Below, in pieces: positions 1-7,009 of a stretch of DNA of 12,312 nucleotides. Within the stretch, counting starts at the first letter, position 1. Every line of letters starts with the position of its first letter. The notes below the pieces were generated by a model. The model saw only the letters and a list, made by a program, of their open reading frames with translations. It was not told the DNA's origin and did no database searches. Position numbers and translations under genes: made by a program. The DNA comes from DASVHS01 sp036390755. Its GTDB lineage: Bacteria > Acidobacteriota > Thermoanaerobaculia > Gp7-AA8. The stretch is taken from the NCBI GenBank assembly GCA_036390755.1, contig DASWBH010000455.1, positions 1-12,312 of the forward strand, read 5' to 3'.

Positions 1-253
1 GCTGGAGCAGGACGCGATCGCGATGCTCATCGCGCGGATAGCGCGAAAAGTCTTCGTTCGGCCCGAATTGCTTCGGGTTCACGAAGACCGAGACGACGAC
101 GAACGCGGCGCCGCTCTCGCGAGCGACGCGGATCAGCGACAGATGCCCTTCGTGGAGAAAGCCCATCGTCGGGATGAAGCCGACGGTGGCGCCGCGTTTC
201 CGCGCGGCCGAAATCGCCTCCTGCGTTTTTTCGATCGTGGAGGCGACGATCAT
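1..253 (-). CDS. panC: PanC, pantoate--beta-alanine ligase (5' part only)
   Basis: This gene is partial: the first 84 codons are present and the rest lies beyond base 1. PanC condenses pantoate with beta-alanine using ATP to give pantothenate, the last step of vitamin B5 synthesis in the cytoplasm. The translation begins MIVASTIEKTQEAISAARKR. It then shows 'PTMGFLHEGHLSLI' around residues 29-42, with the HxGH nucleotide-binding signature (HEGH). 'VFVNPKQFGPNEDFSRYPRD' follows, a very typical PanC block. The family is usually about 280 residues, so roughly 200 are missing. The ATG (253-251) overlaps the panB stop TGA in an ATGA junction, so translation is probably coupled to panB. Identity is near certain despite truncation. 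Confidence 0.96.
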   Translation of the reverse strand, partial: MIVASTIEKTQEAISAARKRGATVGFIPTMGFLHEGHLSLIRVARESGAAFVVVSVFVNPKQFGPNEDFSRYPRDEHRDRVLLQ

Positions 254-1122
254 TTCATCGGCACGACCACGCCGCCGCTGCCATACAGCCGCTCGAGGTC
301 CTCACGCGTGCCGGAATGGAACGACTCGGTCTTGTCGTCGGGGAACTTTCCTTCGCGCACGTCGGCGATGTACTTCGTCAGCGCGACCTTCATGTCGTCG
401 GCGAGATGCGCGTACTTCCGCACGAACTTCGGCGTGTGCCCGTCGTAGAGGCCGAGGACGTCGTGGAAGACGAGGACCTGGCCGTCGCAGTGCGGACCGG
501 CGCCGATGCCGATCGTCGGAATGGAGATCCGTTCGGTAATGAACGCCGCGAGCTCGGTCGGGACGCACTCGAGCACGAGCGAGAAGCAGCCGGCCTGTTC
601 GAGCGCGTGCGCCTCCTCGATCAGCCGGCGCGATTCGTCGATCCCTTTGCCCTGTACCTTGAATCCGCCGAGCGCGTTGACGGACTGCGGCGTCAATCCG
701 ATGTGCCCCATCACGGGGATTTCGGCGTCTGTAATCGCCTCGACGACTTTGATGCGGCTCGGCTTGCCGCCCTCGATCTTCACGGTCTGTGCGCCAGCCT
801 GAATGAAGCGTCCGGCGTTGCGCACGGCCTCTTCGACCGACACGTGATACGAGAGGTACGGCATATCGCCGACGACCAGCGCGTGCGACGTGCCGCGCAC
901 GACAGCGCGCGTGTGGTGGAGCATGTCCTCCACGGTGACGCTGAGCGTGTCGGGATATCCGAGCACGACCATGCCGAGGGAGTCGCCGACGAGGATGATG
1001 TCGGAACCGGCGGCGTCAGCGACCTTTGCCGATGGGTAATCGTAGGCGGTGAGCATGCCGATCCGCTGCGAGGCCTTCATGGCGCGGATCTGCGGGACGG
1101 TGATTCTCTTCTGTTGTTCCAT
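250..1122 (-). CDS. panB: PanB, 3-methyl-2-oxobutanoate hydroxymethyltransferase
   Basis: PanB transfers a hydroxymethyl group from 5,10-methylene-tetrahydrofolate to alpha-ketoisovalerate, giving ketopantoate, the first committed step to pantothenate. The 290-residue length is near the family norm (about 265-290). Visible blocks are 'LVGDSLGMV' (residues 44-52, metal ligand Asp47), 'VGDMPYLSY' with Asp86, 'KIEGG' with Glu117, 'GHIGLTPQ' (139-146), and 'LVLECVP' with the expected catalytic Glu185. 'IGIGAGPHCDGQVLVFHD' is also present. All expected metal and catalytic acids are there. The ATG at 1122-1120 has a good Shine-Dalgarno AAAGGAC 8 bases upstream. The gene lies 14 bases after the kinase stop and overlaps panC by four bases, so the three form one operon. 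panD and panE are not in this window. Confidence 0.98.
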   Translation of the reverse strand: MEQQKRITVPQIRAMKASQRIGMLTAYDYPSAKVADAAGSDIILVGDSLGMVVLGYPDTLSVTVEDMLHHTRAVVRGTSHALVVGDMPYLSYHVSVEEAVRNAGRFIQAGAQTVKIEGGKPSRIKVVEAITDAEIPVMGHIGLTPQSVNALGGFKVQGKGIDESRRLIEEAHALEQAGCFSLVLECVPTELAAFITERISIPTIGIGAGPHCDGQVLVFHDVLGLYDGHTPKFVRKYAHLADDMKVALTKYIADVREGKFPDDKTESFHSGTREDLERLYGSGGVVVPMK

Positions 1123-1130
1123 GCGTCTCG

Positions 1131-1137
1131 GTCCTTT
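1131..1137 (-). promoter_or_regulatory. Shine-Dalgarno of panB
   Basis: AAAGGAC on the minus strand lies 8 bases before the panB ATG. It sits in the short gap after the kinase gene and shares base 1137 with that gene's stop codon (1139-1137). It supports the chosen panB start. Confidence 0.7.
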
Positions 1138-1787
1138 CAGGATCCAAGCGGTACGTAGTACTGCGTCCCCTTCTGAGCATTGCGAATCTGCTCGACGAGC
1201 TGATCGAAATGCTCGGGCGTGTTCACGAAGTCGATGTCGTTCGTATTCACCACCAGCAATGGCGTCTCTTCGTACCGGTAGAAGTAGTGGGAGTACGCCT
1301 CGCTGAGCTCCTGCAAATACGACGACGAGATCGACTTCTCGTAAGCTCGCCCGCGCTTCTTGATGCGCTTCAGTAGTGTATCAAGTCCGGCCTGAAGGTA
1401 AATCACCAGGTCCGGTTTCGGCACCGTCTCGACCAGTAGATCGTACAAACGGTTGTAGATGAGCAGCTCGGAGTCGTCGAGGGTCAGGTACGCGAAGATC
1501 TTGTCCTTCGGAAACGAGTAGTCGGCAATGATCAGCTCGGTGAAGAGATCGCGCTGCGCGACGCTGCGCTGCTGGTCGTAGCGCGAGAGCAGAAAGAAGA
1601 GCTGCGTGCGGAATGCCGCGCCGCGACGGTCCTTGTAGAAGTCGTCCAGGAACGGATTGTCGGCGTCCTCGAGCACCTTCGTCCCGCGAAACCGCTTCGC
1701 CAGCATCGTGACGAGCGACGTCTTCCCGACGCCGATCGGTCCCTCGACAGCGATGTGGCGGAACGGAAGGGGGGAAGCGGTGGACAC
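1137..1787 (-). CDS. Deoxynucleoside kinase (dGK/dAK/dNK family), panB-associated
   Basis: Encodes a predicted cytosolic deoxynucleoside kinase of 216 residues that phosphorylates a deoxynucleoside 5'-OH with ATP in the salvage pathway. The P-loop 'GPIGVGKT' is at residues 16-23 and an Arg-rich lid 'RIKKRGRAYEK' lies in the C-terminal half. Where many family members have an E/D-R-S motif, this one has 'IADYSFPKDKIFA', which I regard as a known variant among kinases found beside panB. The substrate base cannot be read from sequence. The start is a GTG at 1787-1785 with no clear Shine-Dalgarno, and I see no closer alternative before the P-loop, so the exact start is uncertain. It is first in the operon with panB and panC. 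A direct metabolic link between deoxynucleoside salvage and pantothenate is not obvious. Confidence 0.88.
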   Translation of the reverse strand: MSTASPLPFRHIAVEGPIGVGKTSLVTMLAKRFRGTKVLEDADNPFLDDFYKDRRGAAFRTQLFFLLSRYDQQRSVAQRDLFTELIIADYSFPKDKIFAYLTLDDSELLIYNRLYDLLVETVPKPDLVIYLQAGLDTLLKRIKKRGRAYEKSISSSYLQELSEAYSHYFYRYEETPLLVVNTNDIDFVNTPEHFDQLVEQIRNAQKGTQYYVPLGS

Positions 1788-1810
1788 GGCGCGGGAAGGA
1801 TAAACGAGGA

Positions 1811-1880
1811 ATGTTGAATGGTGAGTGTTGAATTCAGGATCAATTCACAATTCAGCATTGAACATTCACCATTCAACATT
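1811..1880. repeat. Inverted heptad-repeat array, consensus TTCAACA / TGTTGAA
   Basis: The left side has three seven-base units: TGTTGAA at 1812, TGGTGAG at 1819 and TGTTGAA at 1826. The right side has five units in reverse complement: TTCACAA 1844, TTCAGCA 1851, TTGAACA 1858, TTCACCA 1865 and TTCAACA 1872. The outer arms pair perfectly for 15 bases (AATGTTGAATGGTGA against its complement), then imperfectly. It is AT-rich in a GC-rich background. It fills most of the 116-base divergent gap between the kinase and the first M16 gene, so it lies within or between their promoters. No clear -35/-10 pair was found here. Function is unknown; the array at 9530-9607 has the same architecture. Confidence 0.85.
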
Positions 1881-1903
1881 CCCGTGGTAAAACGCCGCTT
1901 CCC

Positions 1904-3160
1904 ATGCTTCAGATCGAAGATTACAAACTGGCCAACGGCCTGCGTGTCGTCCTGAACGAAGACCACTCCGCTCCCCTCGTCGCCGTCAACATCTGGTACC
2001 ACGTCGGCTCGAAGAACGAACGAGTCGGGCGCACCGGCTTCGCGCATCTGTTCGAGCACATGCTTTTCTCCGGCTCCGAGCACGTCGGCAACAACGAGCA
2101 TTTCCGCCACGTGCAGTCGGTCGGCGGCGTGCTGAACGGCACGACGTTCTTCGACCGGACGAACTACTTCGAGACTCTTCCGTCGAATTACCTCGCCCTC
2201 GGCCTCTGGCTGGAGTCGGACCGGATGGGCTTCTTCGTTCCCGCGCTCACGCAGGAGAAGCTCGACATCCAGCGCGAGGTCGTGAAGGAAGAACGCCGGC
2301 AGCGTTATGACAACGTCCCCTACGGCACGGCCTTCGAGCGCCTGCTGGATCTCGCGTTCGACCCTGCCTACCCGTACCACTGGCCGACCATCGGCTCGAT
2401 GGAGGATCTCGCCGCCGCGTCGCTCGACGACATCCGCAACTTCTTCCAGACGTGGTATCGCCCCGATAACGCAGTGCTGACGCTGATTGGCGATTTCGTT
2501 CCCGACGAAGCGAAGCGCCTCGTCGAACAGTATTTCGGCGACATCGCGCCCGGTCGCGAATTCCCGCGGTTCAACGCGAAGCGGTCCCCGCTCGAGGCCG
2601 AGCGTCGCGACACCTTCGCCTCACCCGTTCAGCTTCCGCGCATCTATCGCCTCTATCACCTGCCGAAGATGGGCGACCTCGACTGGATTCACGCCGACAT
2701 GCTCTCCACCGTCCTCGGCTCCGACAAAGCGAGCCGCCTCGACCGCGCCCTGGTGCACGAGCAGCAGATCGCGCAGGATGTCGCCGCGTACGTGCTTCCA
2801 ACCGAATCGACCGGCATGATGCTGATGCACGCGACAGCGAAGGAGGGCGTCGACATCGAACAGCTGGAGCACGCGTTCGACGCCGAGATCGAACGCGTCG
2901 CGTCCGGCGGCATCACCGATGACGAACTGACGCGCGCACGCGTTCGCGCCGAAGTCGAATACGCGCATCAGATCGAGAACTACGACACGCGCGCGGACAT
3001 GATCGGCATGCTGTCCACGTATTTCGGCGATCCCGACATGGTGCACACCTGGCTCGATCCCTACAACGCGGCGACGGCCAACGACCTCGCCGGCGTCGCG
3101 CGCAAATACCTCGTCCCCGACAATCGCGTGACCAGCGTCTTCGTGCCGGAGGCCGCATGA
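1904..3160 (+). CDS. M16 family zinc metallopeptidase, catalytic subunit
   Basis: Encodes a 418-residue M16B-type (pitrilysin/mitochondrial processing peptidase-like) metallopeptidase. The inverted zinc motif 'HLFEH' is at residues 48-52 (His48, Glu51 as base, His52). The third ligand is Glu129 in 'REVVKEERR', exactly 77 residues after His52 as expected. The C-terminal half contains a second M16 fold. At the place of the substrate-gripping R/Y pair it reads 'LVHEQQIAQDV', so Arg is replaced by Val284 and Tyr by Gln291. There is no signal peptide, so it is probably cytoplasmic. The stop overlaps the next gene's ATG (ATGA, 3157-3160), so the two are probably translationally coupled and form a heterodimer. 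There is no good Shine-Dalgarno before ATG 1904. The heptad array ends 23 bases upstream. The natural substrate is unknown. Confidence 0.95.
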   Translation: MLQIEDYKLANGLRVVLNEDHSAPLVAVNIWYHVGSKNERVGRTGFAHLFEHMLFSGSEHVGNNEHFRHVQSVGGVLNGTTFFDRTNYFETLPSNYLALGLWLESDRMGFFVPALTQEKLDIQREVVKEERRQRYDNVPYGTAFERLLDLAFDPAYPYHWPTIGSMEDLAAASLDDIRNFFQTWYRPDNAVLTLIGDFVPDEAKRLVEQYFGDIAPGREFPRFNAKRSPLEAERRDTFASPVQLPRIYRLYHLPKMGDLDWIHADMLSTVLGSDKASRLDRALVHEQQIAQDVAAYVLPTESTGMMLMHATAKEGVDIEQLEHAFDAEIERVASGGITDDELTRARVRAEVEYAHQIENYDTRADMIGMLSTYFGDPDMVHTWLDPYNAATANDLAGVARKYLVPDNRVTSVFVPEAA

Positions 3161-4527
3161 CCGAGGAGTTCCGCGCCTCTGCACCGCCGCCCGGGCCGCC
3201 GCGCCCGTATCACTTCCCGCACGTCACGCGGCGGGTGCTGCCGAACGGATTGCGCGTGCTCATCGCCGAGAACCACAACGCGCCGATCGTGGCCATGCGC
3301 AGCCTCGTTCGCTCCGGCGCGGATCACGACAAAGCGGAGCTCGCCGGGCTGGCTTCGCTCGCGGCCGATCTGCTCGACGAAGGCGCCGGAGATCGCGATG
3401 CCATGCGACTCGCCGAGGACATCGGACTTCTCGGCGGGGCGCTGGGAACGGGCGCGGACTGGGACGCGACGTACGTCTCGATCGATGTCCTGAGCCGCAA
3501 TGCGGAGCCGAGCCTCTCGATCCTCTCCGACGTTTCGTGCCGCGCGACGCTTCCGGAAGAGGGCTTCGACCGCGTGCGCAAAGAGCGGCTCACTGAGATT
3601 CTTCAGCAGCGCGACGAGCCGGCGGCAATCGCCGGCAAGCGCTTCGCCGCGCTGCTCTACGGCGAAGGCGTGTACGGCAACTCGATCGTCGGCAATCCGG
3701 ACAGCGTCGCGCGCATCGCTCTCGACGACATCCGCCGCTTCTACCAACAACACTTCGTTCCGAACAACAGCTCGGTCGTCGTTGCGGGCGACGTGAGAAC
3801 GCGCGACGCTGACGCGTTCGTCGACCGCTTCTTCGGCTCGTGGAAGAAAGGCGCGGAGCCGCCGCGGCCGGAAGTCACTCCGCGTCCGATCGACTCGAGC
3901 CGCGTGTACATCATCGACCGGCCTCAGGCGGTCCAGTCGGAGATTCGCGTCGGCCACATCGGCGTGCCGCGCTCCTGCGCCGACTACTTCCCGCTCTCCG
4001 TCATGAACGCGCTCCTCGGCGGCGTGTTCAATTCGCGCATCAATCTCAACCTGCGCGAGCGCCACGGCTACACGTACGGCGCGCGATCGCAGTTCGCATT
4101 CCGCCGGCAGGCCGGCCCGTTCGTCGTCGCCGCGCCGGTGCGCAACGAGGTCACGCGGGAGTCGGTCGAGGAAGTTCTCGCCGAGCTGCGGCGCATCCGC
4201 ACCGGCGACATCGAGCAGCAGGAGCTCGACGACACGAAGAACTATCTGATGGGCGTCTTCCCCGCGATGGTGCAGAGCTCGGGCGACATCGCCGGCCGCC
4301 TCGTCGACATGGAGCTGTACGGATTACCGGAGGATTACTTCGACCGCTATCGGGAGAACATCGGCGCCGTCGACCGCGACGCCATCACCCGCGTCGCCGG
4401 GAAGTACATCGATCCCGATCGCGCGCTCATCGTCATCGTCGGCAGCGCCAAAGCGATCCGCGAGCCCCTCGGCCACCTGGGATTGCCGATACACGAGCTG
4501 GACATCGAAGGAAAAGAAGTGGCGTAG
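3157..4527 (+). CDS. M16 family peptidase-like protein, non-catalytic partner subunit
   Basis: Encodes a 456-residue M16B homologue lacking the zinc site. Aligned by the shared 'GLA' lead-in, the HxxEH position reads 'SLAAD' (Ser67, Ala70, Asp71), so it cannot bind zinc in the usual way. It retains the C-terminal motif 'LRERHGYTYGA' (residues 299-309), with Arg300 and Tyr307 as the R/Y pair that grips the substrate backbone in M16B heterodimers. The start has a Pro-rich leader of about 20 residues, then 'LPNGLRVLIAENHNAPIVA', the usual first strand of the fold. No signal peptide is seen. Its ATG overlaps the stop of the catalytic subunit. It is likely the second half of an alpha/beta peptidase comparable to the mitochondrial processing peptidase arrangement. 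Confidence 0.93.
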   Translation: MTEEFRASAPPPGPPRPYHFPHVTRRVLPNGLRVLIAENHNAPIVAMRSLVRSGADHDKAELAGLASLAADLLDEGAGDRDAMRLAEDIGLLGGALGTGADWDATYVSIDVLSRNAEPSLSILSDVSCRATLPEEGFDRVRKERLTEILQQRDEPAAIAGKRFAALLYGEGVYGNSIVGNPDSVARIALDDIRRFYQQHFVPNNSSVVVAGDVRTRDADAFVDRFFGSWKKGAEPPRPEVTPRPIDSSRVYIIDRPQAVQSEIRVGHIGVPRSCADYFPLSVMNALLGGVFNSRINLNLRERHGYTYGARSQFAFRRQAGPFVVAAPVRNEVTRESVEEVLAELRRIRTGDIEQQELDDTKNYLMGVFPAMVQSSGDIAGRLVDMELYGLPEDYFDRYRENIGAVDRDAITRVAGKYIDPDRALIVIVGSAKAIREPLGHLGLPIHELDIEGKEVA

Positions 4528-4530
4528 ATC

Positions 4531-4621
4531 GTCATTCCGAGCGCCGAAGAGCGCGAGGAATCTGGGCGGTGGCTCGCTCCCGCCGCCCAGATTCCTCGCC
4601 GTCTTCGCGGCTCGGAATGAC
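4531..4621. repeat. Long hairpin repeat (copy 1) between convergent genes; likely bidirectional terminator
   Basis: Two 39-base arms (4531-4569 and 4583-4621) are inverted copies with four mismatches and a loop of about 13 bases. The outer end reads GTCATTCCGAGC and the inner part GAGGAATCTGGGCGG. The mismatches are two dinucleotide swaps, GC/CG. It fills almost all of the gap between the second M16 stop (4527) and the DUF5916 stop, and its last base is the last base of that TAG stop. The position and strength of the stem suggest transcription termination from both sides. No T-tract is evident, so if it terminates, the mechanism is not the classical U-tract one. It shares end and core sequences with the repeat at 6910-7009. 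Confidence 0.88.
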
Positions 4622-6846
4622 TAGCGCTGGATCGCGTAGCTGACCTTGAAGAACAATGACCGGTCGAGCTTCGCCATCACGTTGTTCTCGGTCAGCAGTC
4701 GATCGTCTCCGTAACCGACGAACAGCACCGTCTGCCAGTTGACCTTGTAGCTGTAGAGGATCGAGCCGAGGAACGAGCCGTCGTGCGGACCGGTGGCGAA
4801 GCTGTAGAGCGCAGGATTGCGATTGGTCGAAACGTACTGGCCGATGACGCGCACCAGCGATTGCGCGGAGAAGCTGTACGTGGTCTTCAGACGCTCCACG
4901 GCTGCCGTGTAGAGGCGCTCGCCCTGCAGGTTGAGCCACTCGCGCGAGACGGTCGCGTCGAACGTCAGACGGTCGATCGGCCGGATCGTGCTGAACACGC
5001 CGATCGTCGCGCCGTTGCCGACGCGTCCGTTCGCGAAGTCGATGCGCTGTCCGCCGGTGGCGTTCAGGCCGATGCGCGGCAGGCGCCGGGTGGGATCGAT
5101 CTGCGAGTTGAATTCGACAAACGTCGCCTTCAGCAAGGCGTTGCCGACGCGGTACTGCTCGACCGGGTGAACCGTTACTCCGAGAAACAGGTTCTTGGCG
5201 CCGTTGGCGCCGATTCCCGGTGAGCTGCGCCGGAAAACTGTGCGGCCGTCCATGTCCATCTGCTGATCGACGAAGAACGACGCGCGGACGAAGCTGAAGA
5301 TGCTGTGCTGCGGGTACCAGCGAAGGCCGCCGTATCCGTCAGCTTCGCGATAGCCGACCTGCGGCAGGAATCCGAGGTCGGCGCGGAAGTCGCGTCCGAG
5401 ATCGTTCGCGGCGAAGCCGAAATCGTGGCTCTGCCGCTGGTGATTCCAGTCGAAATGCAGCGCGTGCGACGTGGCGTGCGAGCCGTTCCATGCGCCCGAC
5501 AGATCGAGCCGGTTCGGATTCGATGTGTCGCTGACGAGCACCTCGCCCGCGATTTCGTCGCTCTCGCTCGGCCGCCACTGGAAGTCCGGACCGATGACGA
5601 GGTTGTGACCGCCGCCGCGGATCTGCCGATCGGTGAACACGCCGCCGATGAACGAGCTGCCGAAGTCGTGGCGAATGCGGCCGACCGCATCAGTCGTTCC
5701 GAAGTCCTCAGGAGCGAAGAACGATGAGGTCGCGCCCGGAATGACAGTCAATCCGCCGCCGCGGTCCTGCGTGACGAGCATCGTGTAAGTCGAGCCAGCG
5801 AATCTCCCCGTGCTGCGAACGCCCCATCGCGGCGACGTGATCGTCCGCGTGTAGACGACCTGTAACGGTGTATCGAACAGGTCCGAGCCTTCGAGAAAGA
5901 ACGGACGCTTCTCGGGGAAGAAGACGGCGAACCGCTGATTCGCGGTGATCTGCGCGACGTCCGACTCGACCTGCGAAAAGTCGGGGTTGAGCGCCACATC
6001 GACGGCGTTGTTCGCGGTGGGAGTCCACTTCACGTCCGCGCCGGCGTCGCGATGAAACGGCGCGCGCTCGAGCGGGCTGCCGAGGACGTTGGCAGGCCGT
6101 TCGGTCTGCTGGCCGGTGACGTACGGCGCCGCGATGAGGTGTCCGGCTTCCGGCAGTGCGGCCAGTCCCACGATCGGATGCGCATGGCACACGAGGCAGT
6201 TCGAGCTGCGATCGATCGGAGCGCTGTGAAACGCGTAGCGGAACTCGCGCGGGTAGTTGCGCCACACGAGGATGTTCCAGTGCTGAACGTCCGCGTGGGG
6301 ATAGCGGAGCGACGAGAACGGGATGCGGTACTCCGCACTCCACCCGCCCGAGTCGATTTTCGCCGCGGTGTCGTAAAAGAAATCGGGCGAGAAGTCCTCG
6401 TTGCCGTTCGCATCGTTGAAGATCGCGTCGCCCTGGATGCCGCGCGGATTCACGCGCAGCTCGAGCGCGGTTCGCTTGTCGTTGCGCGTGTCGAGGAACA
6501 CGGCGATGTTGTCGTCGGTGCCGAGGACGTTGTCGCGCTCGACGTACGGCGCCCGGATCCTGTTTGGCTGCGGATCCTCGGCGCGAACGCCGATGTAAAA
6601 CGCGCGATCGTCGTACGTGAGGTACGCGGTCGTCTTCACCTTCGGCTCGCTGTTATTGCCCGGCGAAGTCTCGTAGAAGCGATCGATCTTCGCTGCGTCG
6701 CGCCATCCTGCATCGGAGAGATCGCCGTCGATCGTGATGGGCCCGGTCGCTTTGGTGATCGTTATGGGAGCGGGCGGAGGTAAAGCCTGCTCCGCGGCGA
6801 CTGCAGGGACAGCGAGAAAAAGAGCGAGCAGGGCTGCGCGTCGCAT
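4621..6846 (-). CDS. CBM9-like / DUF5916 outer-membrane beta-barrel protein with one CXXCH motif
   Basis: Encodes a 741-residue exported protein. A signal peptide (MRRAALLALFLAVPAVAA, cleavage after about residue 18) leads to a CBM9-like domain at about residues 28-200 ('ITIDGDLSDAGW', 'TDDNIAVFLDTRND'). The rest matches DUF5916 barrels, with 'NPDFSQVESDVAQ' and 'FFPEKRPFFLEGSDLF', then alternating amphipathic strands to the end ('LFFKVSYAIQR'). It probably sits in the outer membrane; the function of this family is not established. An unusual feature is 'CLVCH' at residues 217-221 (bases 6184-6198), a c-type haem attachment motif. I found no other cysteines in the protein. The ATG at 6846 lacks a clear Shine-Dalgarno. 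It follows the DUF4149-like gene by 67 bases on the same strand and may be co-transcribed or have its own promoter. Confidence 0.87.
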   Translation of the reverse strand: MRRAALLALFLAVPAVAAEQALPPPAPITITKATGPITIDGDLSDAGWRDAAKIDRFYETSPGNNSEPKVKTTAYLTYDDRAFYIGVRAEDPQPNRIRAPYVERDNVLGTDDNIAVFLDTRNDKRTALELRVNPRGIQGDAIFNDANGNEDFSPDFFYDTAAKIDSGGWSAEYRIPFSSLRYPHADVQHWNILVWRNYPREFRYAFHSAPIDRSSNCLVCHAHPIVGLAALPEAGHLIAAPYVTGQQTERPANVLGSPLERAPFHRDAGADVKWTPTANNAVDVALNPDFSQVESDVAQITANQRFAVFFPEKRPFFLEGSDLFDTPLQVVYTRTITSPRWGVRSTGRFAGSTYTMLVTQDRGGGLTVIPGATSSFFAPEDFGTTDAVGRIRHDFGSSFIGGVFTDRQIRGGGHNLVIGPDFQWRPSESDEIAGEVLVSDTSNPNRLDLSGAWNGSHATSHALHFDWNHQRQSHDFGFAANDLGRDFRADLGFLPQVGYREADGYGGLRWYPQHSIFSFVRASFFVDQQMDMDGRTVFRRSSPGIGANGAKNLFLGVTVHPVEQYRVGNALLKATFVEFNSQIDPTRRLPRIGLNATGGQRIDFANGRVGNGATIGVFSTIRPIDRLTFDATVSREWLNLQGERLYTAAVERLKTTYSFSAQSLVRVIGQYVSTNRNPALYSFATGPHDGSFLGSILYSYKVNWQTVLFVGYGDDRLLTENNVMAKLDRSLFFKVSYAIQR
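6184..6198 (-). other. CXXCH motif (Cys217-Leu-Val-Cys220-His221) in the DUF5916 protein
   Basis: The codons TGC CTC GTG TGC CAT encode a single CXXCH at the junction between the N-terminal CBM9-like domain and the barrel part. Because the protein has a signal peptide, the motif would face the periplasm, where cytochrome c maturation could attach haem. No axial second ligand is evident from sequence alone. A structural or metal-binding role for the two cysteines is possible. Confidence 0.6.
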
Positions 6847-6909
6847 CGCATCGGTGTACGCCTCGAAACGGTGAGAGTTTGTTCCAGAAACGTCAGCGAT
6901 TCGTGTCCG

Positions 6910-7009
6910 CCTGTCATCCCGAGCGGAGCGAGGGATCCGGCGGCGTGGGCGGCTCGAGGATCGAGCCTTCCGCCCGCCCGGATTCCTCGCTCACGCTCGG
7001 AATGACAGG
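6910..7009. repeat. Long hairpin repeat (copy 2), overlapping the 3' end of the DUF4149-like gene
   Basis: Outer arms at 6910-6940 and 6978-7009 are inverted copies, differing by two mismatches and one inserted base. The ends read CCTGTCATTCCGAGCG. An inner perfect stem (GGCTCGA, loop GGA, TCGAGCC) lies at 6952-6968. It shares GTCATTCCGAGC ends and a GAGGAATCYGGGCGG core with copy 1, so both belong to one dispersed family. It supplies the last 31 codons and the stop of the DUF4149-like gene on the minus strand. The fold could also attenuate transcription before the DUF5916 gene. Confidence 0.88.

Noticed and set aside
316..1158. Open frame of 280 codons on the plus strand opposite panB
   Set aside because: Shadow of panB; no motif, and it spans the panB start and the kinase boundary.
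1532..2380. Minus-strand open frame of 282 codons spanning the kinase, the heptad array and the M16 start
   Set aside because: It crosses two unrelated real genes and an intergenic repeat; the middle is a translation of the repeat itself.
3061..4065. Long open frame (334 codons) on the minus strand opposite the M16 genes
   Set aside because: It is antisense to two well-recognised M16 genes. Its composition is Arg/Asp/Val/Ala-rich as expected for the complement of GC-rich coding DNA, and no family motif is visible.
3840..4643. Arg-rich plus-strand open frame of 267 codons
   Set aside because: Alternative frame of the second M16 gene. It is very rich in Arg, Ala and His, typical of a GC-rich shadow, and ends inside the hairpin repeat.
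6847..6913. Promoter for the DUF5916 gene
   Set aside because: I looked for -35/-10 pairs upstream of ATG 6846 and found none convincing. A GAGG at about 16 bases upstream is too far for a normal Shine-Dalgarno.
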